From Tenacibaculum gallaicum (GTDB lineage Bacteria; Bacteroidota; Bacteroidia; Flavobacteriales; Flavobacteriaceae), in contig NZ_QUNS01000006.1 in NCBI RefSeq assembly GCF_003387615.1, positions 1 to 64,000 of the forward strand: a DNA stretch of 64,000 bases, written 5' to 3'. Below, piece by piece: positions 1-8,803 of this stretch. The notes beneath the pieces are model-generated. The model did not search any database. It was not told where the DNA came from and saw only the letters and a list, made by a program, of their open reading frames with translations. Position 1 is the first letter of the stretch, and every line of letters begins with the position of its first letter. The translations under genes were made by a program, and so were the position numbers.

Positions 1-1170
1 ATCACAGTAACCGATACGACTGCACCAACTTTATCAGCAGAACCAACCGATATTTCAGTAGACTGTGAAGCCATACCATCAGTACCAACGATTACGGCAA
101 CCGATAATTGTGATACTGTAGTAGACGTAGTGTTTACCGAAGTAAGCAATACGGTAGTAGACGGATGTGGAGAAATCGTACGTCAATGGGAATCAACTGA
201 CAACTGTGGCAATACAGTAAGTCATACCCAAACCATCACAGTAACCGATACGACTGCACCAACTTTATCAGCAGAACCAACCGATATTTCAGTAGACTGT
301 GAAGCCATACCATCAGTACCAACGATTACGGCAACCGATAATTGTGATACTGTAGTAGACGTAGTGTTTACTGAAGTAAGCAATACTGTAGTAGACGGAT
401 GTGGAGAAATCGTACGTCAATGGGAATCAACCGACAACTGTGGCAATACAGTAAGTCATAGCCAAACCATCACAGTAACCGATACCACTGCACCAACTTT
501 ATCAGCAGAACCAACCGATGTAAGTGCTGACTGTGAAGCCATACCATCAGTATCAACGATCACAGCGACGGACAATTGTGATAGCGTAGTAGACGTAGTG
601 TTTACCGAAGTAAGCAATACTGTAGTAGACGGATGCGGAGAAATCGTACGTCAATGGGAATCAACTGACAACTGTGGCAATACAGTAAGTCATAGTCAAA
701 CCATCACAGTAACCGATACGACTGCACCAACTTTATCAGCAGAACCAACCGATATTTCAGTAGACTGTGAAGCCATACCATCAGTACCAACGATTACAGC
801 GACTGATAATTGTGATACTGTAGTAGACGTAGTATTTACCGAAGTAAGCAATACGGTAGTAGACGGATGTGGAGAAATCGTACGTCAATGGGAATCAACT
901 GACAACTGTGGCAATACAGTAAGTCATAGCCAAGCCATCACAGTAACCGATACGACTGCACCAACTTTATCAGCAGAACCAACCGATATTTCAGTAGACT
1001 GTGAAGCCATACCATCAGTACCAACGATCACAGCGACGGACAATTGTGATAGCGTAGTAGACGTAGTATTTACCGAAGTAAGCAATACGGTAGTAGACGG
1101 ATGTGGAGAAATCGTACGTCAATGGGAATCAACTGACAACTGTGGCAACACAGTAAGTCATAGCCAAACC
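1..1170 (+). repeat. Five tandem 234-bp units inside the adhesin gene
   Basis: The sequence ATCACAGTAACCGATAC recurs with little change at 1, 235, 469, 703 and 937, giving units of exactly 234 bases (78 codons). Differences between units are few and partly shared (for example ACTGTA versus AGCGTA after TGTGAT), which suggests recent duplication or gene conversion. The array probably continues left of the window. Confidence 0.95.
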
Positions 1171-4017
1171 ATCACAGTAACAGATATTACTAAACCAGGT
1201 TTTACAGTTCCAGCTGACATCACAATATTTAAAGATGATACTTGTACTTATGATGCTAATGTTGGAATCACTGGAGATGTAATAGATGAATCTGATAATT
1301 GTGATACAAATTTAAGCGCTAATTATACTGATATAGAATCAGCAGGTTCATGTGAAGGAGAAATAATTGTAACTAGAACTTGGTCTTTAACAGATAACTG
1401 TGGAAATACAACAGAAAAAGATCAAATAATAACAGTTAAAGACAATATAGCTCCAGTTATAGATGAAACGAATAAAAATAATATAGATATAGAATGTGGA
1501 GTAGGAGATACAGAAACTACTTTACAAGATTGGTTAGACAGTAATGCAGGAGCAACAGCAACCGATAACTGTAGTAGTGTAACATGGACAAATAATTATG
1601 GAGATGATACTTCTGTAAAATGTGATGGAAGTTATATTATAGTAACCTTTACAGCTACAGATGTTTGTGGTAATTCAAGTATCACAACCGCAGGATATTT
1701 AATTAAAGATGAAACAGCACCGACAATAACTCAACAACCATCAGATAAAACTGTAGAGTGTGATGGATCAGGAAACACAGCAGAGCTAAACGCTTGGTTA
1801 GCTAGTAATGGAGGAGCAACAGCAACAGATGATTGTAGCGTTGTATCATGGAGTAATAACTATACAGATTTAACATATACCTGTAGTTTTACAGGAGAAG
1901 TAGAAGTAATTTTTACAGCGAAAGACGCCTGTGGAAATCCTGTAGGTACCAATAGTGCTAAATTTATTATAGAAGACACGCAAGCACCAGAATTTGTTGA
2001 GACTTTACCAGTAACAGAGATAACAGTAAGTTGTGATACAATTCCAGTAGCAATGGTATTAACCGCAACAGATAACTGTGATACTTCTGTAACAGTAAAC
2101 TATTCAGAAGAGTTTGCAGGACAAGATGACGAATGTGCATCAGAATATACAATCACAAGAACATGGACTGTAGAAGACTGCGCAGGAAATACAACCTCAC
2201 ATACTCAAGAGGTAACCGTAGAAGATACTGCTGCACCTGAATTTGTTGAGGAATTGCCAGTGGATGTAACGGTAAGCTGTGATACAATTCCAGCAGCAAT
2301 GGTATTAACCGCAACAGATAATTGTGATGCTTCTGTGACTGTGAATTATTCAGAAGAGTTTTCAGGACAAGATGACGAATGTGCATCAGAATATACAATC
2401 ACAAGAACATGGACAGTACAAGATTGTGCAGGTAATACAACCTCGTATACTCAAGTAGTGACAGTAGAAGACACGCAAGCACCAGAATTTGTTGAGACTT
2501 TACCAGTAACAGAGATAACAGTAAGTTGTGATACAATTCCAGCAGCAGCGGTATTAACCGCAACAGATAACTGTGATATTTCTGTGACTGTGAATTATTC
2601 AGAAGAGTTTTCAGGACAAGATGACGAATGTGCATCAGATTATACAATCACAAGAACATGGATTGTATCAGACTGTGCAGGTAATACAACTACACATAGT
2701 CAAGTAGTAACAGTAGAAGATACTACTGCACCAGTATTTGTAGAAGCATTACCAGCAGGTGTAACGGTAAGTTGTGATGCGATTCCAGCAGCAGCGGTAT
2801 TAACCGCAACAGATAACTGTGATACTTCTGTGACTGTGAATTATTCAGAAGAGTTGTCAGGGCAAGATGACGAATGTGCATCAGAATATACAATCACAAG
2901 AACATGGACAGTACAAGATTGTGCAGGTAATACAACCTCGCATACTCAAGAGGTAACTGTAGAAGATACTACCGCACCAGAATTTGTTGAGACTTTACCA
3001 ACAAACACAATAGTAAGTTGTGATGCTATTCCAGCAGTAGCAGTACTAACAGCAACAGATAATTGTGATTCTGAAGTAATAGTTGTATATTCAGAAGAGC
3101 TTTCAGGCCAAGAAGAAGGATGTGCTTCAGAGTATATCATTACAAGAAAATGGGAAGTACAAGATTGTGCAGGTAATAGCACATCACATACTCAAGTTAT
3201 CACAATAGAAGATAATGAAGCGCCAACCTTGGTGTCAACATTAGAAGATATTACAGTAGAATGTGATACTGTTCCTGAAGTTCCAACTTTAGAGTTTACA
3301 GACAATTGTTCTTCAAATGTAACACAAACAAATTTTGAGGAAACAAGCACATTTGATGGAAGCGATAGTGACTATACAATCACTAGAACTTGGACAGTAG
3401 CAGATGATTGTGGAAATACAGCAGACTTTACACAATATATTACAGTAACTGTAAAAACATCCGTAACAGAAATAGCAGATTCAAGATGTATTGACGATGG
3501 CGAAATTGACTTGAATGACTATTTAGCGAATCAAAGTGAAGATGGAACTTGGGAAGTAACTCAAGGAAGCGTAACAGTATCTGATGATGGAAGCTTTGAC
3601 CCGTCGGGAGTAAATTTAGGAGATTATATATTTACGTATACATCAGCAAACAATGGCTGTTTAACATCGACAAAAGTTACGATTAATATAAACGATGATT
3701 GTATAGTATTACCATGTGGACAAGAAGATGTGGTAATTTCAAAAGCAGTAACCCCTAATGGAGATTCATGGAATGAATTTTTTGAAGTTACAGGAGTAGA
3801 ATCTTGTGGATTTATAGCCAATGTACAAATATTTAACCGTTGGGGAGCTAGAGTTTTTGAATCTAATAATTATGCAAATAATTGGAACGGAGTTTCAGAT
3901 GGAGCTACGTTTGGATCAGCAGAAAGATTACCAGCTGGTACATATTACTACATTGTAATATTAGAAAATAGTGGGTTAAAACCATTTACAGGAGCAATTT
4001 ACTTAGGAACCAAATAA
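1..4017 (+). CDS. Giant repetitive T9SS-secreted adhesin, C-terminal part (5' end outside window)
   Basis: The reading frame is open from base 1, so the gene begins upstream of the window; the first in-window ATG (130) is internal. The visible 1338 residues are mostly HYR/Ig-like beta-sandwich repeats. Five nearly identical 78-residue units fill 1-1170, each with the motifs TATDNCD and STDNCGNTVSH. More divergent repeats follow, then about five 82-residue units (about 1970-3200) with LTATDNCD and DCAGNTT. The last about 90 residues carry the gliding-motility-associated C-terminal region (VTPNGD, then FNRWGARVFES and a final beta-rich segment), which is the type B T9SS sorting signal. The protein is expected to cross the outer membrane through T9SS and sit on the surface as an adhesin. 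It is followed within 10 bases by porP/sprF and then an ompA-like gene, the usual operon for such proteins. The ligand is unknown. Confidence 0.9.
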   Translation: MTVTDTTAPTLSAEPTDISVDCEAIPSVPTITATDNCDTVVDVVFTEVSNTVVDGCGEIVRQWESTDNCGNTVSHTQTITVTDTTAPTLSAEPTDISVDCEAIPSVPTITATDNCDTVVDVVFTEVSNTVVDGCGEIVRQWESTDNCGNTVSHSQTITVTDTTAPTLSAEPTDVSADCEAIPSVSTITATDNCDSVVDVVFTEVSNTVVDGCGEIVRQWESTDNCGNTVSHSQTITVTDTTAPTLSAEPTDISVDCEAIPSVPTITATDNCDTVVDVVFTEVSNTVVDGCGEIVRQWESTDNCGNTVSHSQAITVTDTTAPTLSAEPTDISVDCEAIPSVPTITATDNCDSVVDVVFTEVSNTVVDGCGEIVRQWESTDNCGNTVSHSQTITVTDITKPGFTVPADITIFKDDTCTYDANVGITGDVIDESDNCDTNLSANYTDIESAGSCEGEIIVTRTWSLTDNCGNTTEKDQIITVKDNIAPVIDETNKNNIDIECGVGDTETTLQDWLDSNAGATATDNCSSVTWTNNYGDDTSVKCDGSYIIVTFTATDVCGNSSITTAGYLIKDETAPTITQQPSDKTVECDGSGNTAELNAWLASNGGATATDDCSVVSWSNNYTDLTYTCSFTGEVEVIFTAKDACGNPVGTNSAKFIIEDTQAPEFVETLPVTEITVSCDTIPVAMVLTATDNCDTSVTVNYSEEFAGQDDECASEYTITRTWTVEDCAGNTTSHTQEVTVEDTAAPEFVEELPVDVTVSCDTIPAAMVLTATDNCDASVTVNYSEEFSGQDDECASEYTITRTWTVQDCAGNTTSYTQVVTVEDTQAPEFVETLPVTEITVSCDTIPAAAVLTATDNCDISVTVNYSEEFSGQDDECASDYTITRTWIVSDCAGNTTTHSQVVTVEDTTAPVFVEALPAGVTVSCDAIPAAAVLTATDNCDTSVTVNYSEELSGQDDECASEYTITRTWTVQDCAGNTTSHTQEVTVEDTTAPEFVETLPTNTIVSCDAIPAVAVLTATDNCDSEVIVVYSEELSGQEEGCASEYIITRKWEVQDCAGNSTSHTQVITIEDNEAPTLVSTLEDITVECDTVPEVPTLEFTDNCSSNVTQTNFEETSTFDGSDSDYTITRTWTVADDCGNTADFTQYITVTVKTSVTEIADSRCIDDGEIDLNDYLANQSEDGTWEVTQGSVTVSDDGSFDPSGVNLGDYIFTYTSANNGCLTSTKVTININDDCIVLPCGQEDVVISKAVTPNGDSWNEFFEVTGVESCGFIANVQIFNRWGARVFESNNYANNWNGVSDGATFGSAERLPAGTYYYIVILENSGLKPFTGAIYLGTK
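1970..3200 (+). repeat. Second, diverged array of about 82-codon repeats in the adhesin gene
   Basis: Units begin near GAAGATACT or GAAGACACG with GCACCAGAATTTGTTGAG and recur about every 246-249 bases, for example near 1973, 2220 and 2467. Stretches of DNA are near-identical between units (such as the segments encoding EEFSGQDDECASEYTITRTW), but overall divergence is greater than in the 234-bp array. This implies at least two separate rounds of expansion in one gene. Confidence 0.85.
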
Positions 4018-4027
4018 TATTATAGCT

Positions 4028-4969
4028 ATGAACCAAAATTACAAGCTATTACAAGCAGTTATTGTACTGTTTTTTACAACAGTTTTAACAGTTCAATCAC
4101 AACAGCTACCACAATTTACTCAGTATATGTACAACACAATTTCTATTAATCCTGCATATGCAGGAAGTAGGGAAGTACTGAGTATTGTTGGACTGCATAG
4201 AAGCCAGTGGGCAGGATTAGATAGAGCACCAGAAACACAAACCCTATCTATTCACTCACCTCTTAGAAATGATAAAATAGGATTAGGGTTATCATTTATA
4301 AATGATCAATTAGGATATGAAAATTTCACCTATTTATATGGAGACTTCTCATATACAATTCAACTTAATGACGATATAAAACTAGCCTTTGGACTTAAAG
4401 CAGGGTTTACTCAATACAATATTGATGATGCTTTAATAGCCTCTGAAGGGTCAGATCCAGGAATTTCAGGGATTCAAAATAGATGGGAACCTAATTTTGG
4501 GAGCGGTTTATTATTGCACACAAATAAATGGTATGTAGGGTTTTCAGCTCCAAGACTATTAAATATAGATCATAATGATTTGGTTGTTAACGGAATTAAT
4601 TACGGAATCATAGATAAAGTAAGTTACTATTTAACAGGGGGGTATGTTTTTGATGTAAGTGATAACGTAAAATTTAAGCCAGCTACATTAATTAAAGCAA
4701 CCAACGGAGCTCCAGTATCATATGATATAACAGCAAACTTTTTATTCAATGAAAAGTTCTGGTTAGGAGGTTCTTATAGAATTAATGAAAATACAGGGGC
4801 TTTAGGAGCTTTAGTAGATTTTCAAGTATCTCGTCAGTTCCGAATAGGTTACGCGTATGAACATCCATTATCAGACATCAATCAATATTCAAATGGTACA
4901 CATGAAATATTATTAATGTTTGAGTTATTTCCTAAGTCATATAGAACGAAATCTCCTAGATATTTTTAA
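4028..4969 (+). CDS. PorP/SprF family T9SS outer-membrane protein
   Basis: A 313-residue protein with a signal peptide (about residues 1-24, ending near VQSQQ) and the family's opening QFTQYMYNTISINPAYAGS, followed by a beta-rich body typical of a 14-stranded outer-membrane barrel. PorP/SprF proteins assist secretion or surface attachment of type B T9SS cargo; SprF is the partner of the SprB adhesin in Flavobacterium johnsoniae. The gene starts 10 bases after the adhesin stop and ends 11 bases before the ompA-like gene, so the three are almost certainly one operon and this is probably the dedicated partner of the upstream adhesin. The ATG at 4028 is the natural start. The barrel topology is inferred from the family. 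Confidence 0.93.
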   Translation: MNQNYKLLQAVIVLFFTTVLTVQSQQLPQFTQYMYNTISINPAYAGSREVLSIVGLHRSQWAGLDRAPETQTLSIHSPLRNDKIGLGLSFINDQLGYENFTYLYGDFSYTIQLNDDIKLAFGLKAGFTQYNIDDALIASEGSDPGISGIQNRWEPNFGSGLLLHTNKWYVGFSAPRLLNIDHNDLVVNGINYGIIDKVSYYLTGGYVFDVSDNVKFKPATLIKATNGAPVSYDITANFLFNEKFWLGGSYRINENTGALGALVDFQVSRQFRIGYAYEHPLSDINQYSNGTHEILLMFELFPKSYRTKSPRYF

Positions 4970-4980
4970 AAAGCATAGTT

Positions 4981-6867
4981 ATGAAGACAAAAATTACACT
5001 GATACTACTTTTTTTATCATGCTTTGCATTTTCTCAAAGAAAAATAGCAAATAAATTCTATAAAGAATATGCGTACGTAAAAGCAGCCGAGTTTTATAAA
5101 AAAGCCATAAATGGAGGTGATGATGGGATAGATATGGTAACAAGATTAGCAGATTGTTATTATAATAACTCTAATTCTAAACAAGCAGCTTATTGGTATG
5201 GAGTTGCTTCAAATAGAAATGAAAATTTAACAGATGATGCTATATATAGATATGTACAGTCACTTAGAAGTATAGGGGAATATGACAAAGCAGATACATG
5301 GCTTCAAAAAATACCCGATACAGCGTTAAAAACAGGAAATGTTGATTATGATAAGTTAAAAACGCTTAATAAAGACTCCGTAGTCGTAGCAAATTTAGAT
5401 ATTAATACTAAAAACTCAGAGTTTGGATCATATGTACATGGACAGAAATTGTATTTTGCTTCGACAAGAAAAAAAGATGGCGAAATTTATGAATGGAATA
5501 ACCAACCGTATTTAGATTTATATCAAGCCAAAATTACTAAAAATGAAAAGAAGGAAGATAGTATAGAAAATGTTATTCCTATTGTTTCTTCTAAAATTAA
5601 CACAAGCTTTCATGAATCGAGCGTGGCGATAACTAAAGATGGTCAAACGTTATATTTTACAAGAAATAACTTAAACGATAAAAAAAAGTTAGAGTATAGT
5701 AAAAAAGGAACATCACATTTAAAAATATTCAAAGCTACATTGGTTAATGGTGAGTGGGATAATATTGAAGAGTTACCGTTTAATGATAAAATGTATTCTA
5801 GTGGGCATCCAGCATTGAGTCCCGATGAGAAAACATTATATTTTGTGTCTGATAGACCAGATAGTTATGGCTTAACTGATATTTATAAAGTAGCTATTTT
5901 ACCTAATGGAGAGTATGGTGAACCAATAAATTTAGGAGATAAAGTAAATACAAAAGGAAGAGAGATGTTTCCTTTTGTAGCTAAAGATTATACCTTGTAT
6001 TTCTCTTCGGATGGTTATGCAAACTTAGGGTTATTAGATGTTTTTAAATCTGACTTACTAATAAACAATTCGTCAGAAGTTATAAATATAGGAGCTCCAT
6101 TTAATAGTGGGTACGATGACTTTGCTTTCTTTTATAATGAAGATGGAAAAACAGGATACTTTTCTTCAAACCGACCTGAAGGGAAAGGACAAGATGATGT
6201 ATATAAGTTTAGAACGCTAAAATGCAAGCAATTTATCAAAGGAGTAACATATGATAAAAGAACTAAAGAAATATTACCCAATGCTTTAGTCGAATTGATT
6301 GACTCTGAAGGTAAAGTAATAAAAAGGTTTGTAACTCAAGAAGATGCCACCTACGTTTTTGAAGTAGAATGTGAGAAAAAATTTTCTTTAAGAGGAACAA
6401 AGTTAGATTATAAAGATGATTTTATCAATAATATTGAAACGACAGATGTAAGAGGTATAGAGATAGAACATGATTTATATCTAACACCATTAATTATAGG
6501 AAACGAAATAGTGATAGATCCTATATTTTTCGATTTCGATAAATGGAATATACGACCAGATGCAGCTTATGAATTAGAGCACATTGTAAGAGTAATGAAC
6601 AATCATCCAAAAATGATTATCAAGATTGAAGCTCATACCGATAGTAGGGGGAGCGATAGGTACAATGAGATTTTATCAGATAGAAGAGCTAAGTCTACCA
6701 GAGATTATATTTTTTCAAGAGGTATAGCTACCAATAGGATAGAAAGTGCCATTGGCTATGGAGAAAAACAGTTAATGAACAAATGTTCTAATGGTGTTCC
6801 CTGTACAGATGAGGAACATCAAGAAAACAGACGATCAAAATTTATAATCGTCAATGATTATAAATAG
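4981..6867 (+). CDS. OmpA-family protein with TPR, PD40 and carboxypeptidase-regulatory domains (PorE-like)
   Basis: 628 residues. Signal peptide 1-18 (ends FAFSQ). TPR-like helices lie at about 20-125. Five PD40 beta-propeller blades lie at about 150-405 (such as LYFASTRKKDGE, LYFVSDRPDSYG and GYFSSNRPEGKG). A CarboxypepD_reg-like beta-sandwich is at about 415-490, and an OmpA peptidoglycan-binding domain at about 515-625 (FDFDKWNIRP, then HTDSRGSDRYNEILSDRRA). This order matches PorE-like proteins thought to tie the T9SS or surface adhesins to peptidoglycan. It is third in the adhesin-sprF-ompA operon and is followed by a strong hairpin terminator. The protein should be periplasmic or outer-membrane associated. 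Domain calls are motif-based; the link to adhesin anchoring is inference from gene order. Confidence 0.92.
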   Translation: MKTKITLILLFLSCFAFSQRKIANKFYKEYAYVKAAEFYKKAINGGDDGIDMVTRLADCYYNNSNSKQAAYWYGVASNRNENLTDDAIYRYVQSLRSIGEYDKADTWLQKIPDTALKTGNVDYDKLKTLNKDSVVVANLDINTKNSEFGSYVHGQKLYFASTRKKDGEIYEWNNQPYLDLYQAKITKNEKKEDSIENVIPIVSSKINTSFHESSVAITKDGQTLYFTRNNLNDKKKLEYSKKGTSHLKIFKATLVNGEWDNIEELPFNDKMYSSGHPALSPDEKTLYFVSDRPDSYGLTDIYKVAILPNGEYGEPINLGDKVNTKGREMFPFVAKDYTLYFSSDGYANLGLLDVFKSDLLINNSSEVINIGAPFNSGYDDFAFFYNEDGKTGYFSSNRPEGKGQDDVYKFRTLKCKQFIKGVTYDKRTKEILPNALVELIDSEGKVIKRFVTQEDATYVFEVECEKKFSLRGTKLDYKDDFINNIETTDVRGIEIEHDLYLTPLIIGNEIVIDPIFFDFDKWNIRPDAAYELEHIVRVMNNHPKMIIKIEAHTDSRGSDRYNEILSDRRAKSTRDYIFSRGIATNRIESAIGYGEKQLMNKCSNGVPCTDEEHQENRRSKFIIVNDYK

Positions 6868-6910
6868 TAAGAAAAAGAAATTAGTCTCCCGTAGAGTAGT
6901 TTTCTTTAGT

Positions 6911-6949
6911 AGCCCCAATTCAATGCGCATATTGAGTTTGGGGCTTTAA
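6911..6949 (+). terminator. Intrinsic terminator of the adhesin-sprF-ompA operon
   Basis: AGCCCCAA (6911-6918) pairs with TTGGGGCT (6938-6945), with additional pairing inside, followed by TTTAATTT. It lies between converging genes and may serve both strands. Confidence 0.8.
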
Positions 6950-6958
6950 TTTACTTCA

Positions 6959-7450
6959 CTATTTTTTCACAAAAATATTAGTGTAATACCACTTACCGTT
7001 GTCGCTTTTTTCAGCTGTAATTTCAAAGTGAGTATAGTCACCTTCAATATTTTCTTTATGTCCGTTGCTTTTAATCCAAGCATCAACTACAGCTTCAGCA
7101 GTAGAATAGCCATAAGCTACATTTTCACCTACCTTAATAGCATTAGCGTTTTCAGTCAAATACTCTTTGCGTTGGTGAAAAAAGTCGTGAGAAATTTCTT
7201 CTTTTTCAATCATGTAATTTGTATGATTGTTTGTTTGCGACTTAATCGTTTGTAACTTGTTTAGTGAAGAAAAGCCATTATTAACTCTATAAGAATTAAT
7301 AAGGTCTAAAACGTCCGCTTCTATCGATTTCTCATTGATACTAGTTGACATTTCTGGGGTACTATCAGCTATCTCGGCTTCGTTAGAAGAACAAGATGTT
7401 ATTATTAGTGCGCAAAATAGCACCAATAACTTTTGGGGGTAGTTATTCAT
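6959..7450 (-). CDS. CAP (SCP/PR1)-domain lipoprotein
   Basis: 163 residues. An N-terminal hydrophobic segment ends in a lipobox-like ALIITSCSS, so the protein is probably a lipoprotein. The CAP domain covers about residues 48-163: VLDLINSYRVNNG at the start, then ISHDFFHQR, GENVAYGY (family signature GENxxxG) and WIKSNGHKENIEGDYTHF. The domain is complete but near the minimum size. CAP proteins have varied, mostly undetermined roles in bacteria. The gene stands alone: it converges with the ompA-like gene and is followed upstream by about 110 bases of AT-rich spacer. The ATG at 7448-7450 is preceded by no alternative start. Confidence 0.87.
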   Translation of the reverse strand: MNNYPQKLLVLFCALIITSCSSNEAEIADSTPEMSTSINEKSIEADVLDLINSYRVNNGFSSLNKLQTIKSQTNNHTNYMIEKEEISHDFFHQRKEYLTENANAIKVGENVAYGYSTAEAVVDAWIKSNGHKENIEGDYTHFEITAEKSDNGKWYYTNIFVKK

Positions 7451-7559
7451 GATTATAGGGGTTAGGGGTTAATCAAAAACGTTGTAAAGATATAATGAAA
7501 ATTAAATACAAAACAAGTTAAATGTGTGTATTTTAACAAAAAAGGTGTTTTTCCTGTGA

Positions 7560-7997
7560 CTAGATTGCTTGCTTTATAAAGTCTTCATATTCATAAAAAA
7601 ACAGTTCAAATTGTGTCATAGTTTCAACATAAAACTCATAACAATCTCGCCAAGTGTCTTTATTATGAATACTAAACTTCTTATCGAAAGGGACATAAAC
7701 TCTGTGAATAATCTTGTGATTATCTAGTTCAAAATTATTATCAAAAATAACTTCAGGCAAATATTCTGTTTCCAAGATATTTTTCAAAGAAAGAAGTTGA
7801 TCGTAAAGCAATTCATTGGCAATACTTTCTGGATGCTCGAAATCTAAACAAACTGAAGCTTTTTTTCTGTCTGCTTGAAATTTAAAAGCAAATCCTTTTA
7901 TTTTAGTGTTGTATAACAACCATTTTCTTGGAAAAGACTTTCCAAAACTAGTCCAAAACTCCTTACGTAAGCGGGCAGATTCTTCTTTACTAAACAC
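7560..7997 (-). CDS. DUF4268-domain protein
   Basis: 145 residues. The opening KEEFWTSFGK-like segment (RKEFWTSFGKSFP) and the late block IHNKDTWRDCYEFYV are typical of DUF4268. In other proteins this domain is found at the C terminus of putative nuclease-like proteins; here it stands alone, as is common in Flavobacteriaceae. The start is GTG, overlapping the upstream miaE stop codon in the string TAGTG, so the two genes are translationally coupled. No catalytic residues can be assigned. The family call is good, the function unknown. Confidence 0.8.
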   Translation of the reverse strand: MFSKEESARLRKEFWTSFGKSFPRKWLLYNTKIKGFAFKFQADRKKASVCLDFEHPESIANELLYDQLLSLKNILETEYLPEVIFDNNFELDNHKIIHRVYVPFDKKFSIHNKDTWRDCYEFYVETMTQFELFFYEYEDFIKQAI

Positions 7998-8578
7998 TAT
8001 CCGTGAACTTTTGCTGTTTTACCTCTTTCTCGCATCATTTCAGCTTCAAAAGCTAATAAGTCTTCCCATTTTTTATCTACAATTTCACGATCCATATACT
8101 TTCTAGCATATCCTAAAAATAAGGTGTAGTGATTTGCTTCAGAAATCATTAAATCGATATAGAATTTTGATAATTCTTTATCTTCCATATTATCAGCAAA
8201 AACCTTAAAGCGTTCACAGCTACGCGCTTCTATTAAAGCAGCAACTAAAAGTCGGTGAATTAATGCTTCAGTTCTGTTTTTTGTATGCGGAAAGAATTTT
8301 TGTAATTTTAAAGCATAGTCGTTTTTAGTTGCTTGTCCTAAAACCATACCACGTTCAATCATTATGTTATGTACCATTCTAAAATGTTCCATTTCTTCAA
8401 TAGCAATATCACTCATGTCTTTAACAAGTTCAGTTTCTTCAGAGTAATTGATGATAATTGACACAGCATTTGAAGCAGCTTTTTGTTCAGCAAAGGCATG
8501 ATCTGTTAATAACTGTTCCAATCCATTTTTAGCAACTTCAACCCATGAAGTTTCAGTATCAAATTGTAATCCAAGCAT
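7997..8578 (-). CDS. miaE: tRNA-(2-methylthio-N6-isopentenyladenosine37) hydroxylase MiaE
   Basis: 193 residues, a ferritin-like four-helix diiron protein. Ligand residues are visible in the right order: Glu31, Glu62 with His65 (EEMEHF), Glu117 (IEARSCERF) and Glu147 with His150 (SEANHY). MiaE hydroxylates the isopentenyl group of ms2i6A37 next to the anticodon in an oxygen-dependent reaction, after MiaA and MiaB have acted. Length and motif spacing fit the family. It is the first gene of a two-gene unit with the DUF4268 gene (1-base overlap). The upstream 225 bases before the diverging A2M gene are AT-rich with no clear promoter. Confidence 0.92.
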   Translation of the reverse strand: MLGLQFDTETSWVEVAKNGLEQLLTDHAFAEQKAASNAVSIIINYSEETELVKDMSDIAIEEMEHFRMVHNIMIERGMVLGQATKNDYALKLQKFFPHTKNRTEALIHRLLVAALIEARSCERFKVFADNMEDKELSKFYIDLMISEANHYTLFLGYARKYMDREIVDKKWEDLLAFEAEMMRERGKTAKVHG

Positions 8579-8803
8579 AATGTATTATTCAGGCTGTAAA
8601 AGTAAAAAATATAAGTGCTAATTGTATCATAAATAGCTTAAAAATAGCTAGATTTGTTATTAAAAAAATCTCTTGAGAAAATTGCTTAAAAATATTGGCT
8701 TTAATTGCGAATACTAAATGAATTGCTACAAATTCTAAATAGATAATCTTTTAAAGATATTTTTAACTAGTTTTAGATAAAAAAGACAAAAACTTCTGAT
8801 GAA

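Noticed and set aside
1967..2647. Minus-strand Leu-rich ORFs inside the adhesin gene
   Set aside because: They are antisense reflections of the repeats, recur with them, and have no independent support.
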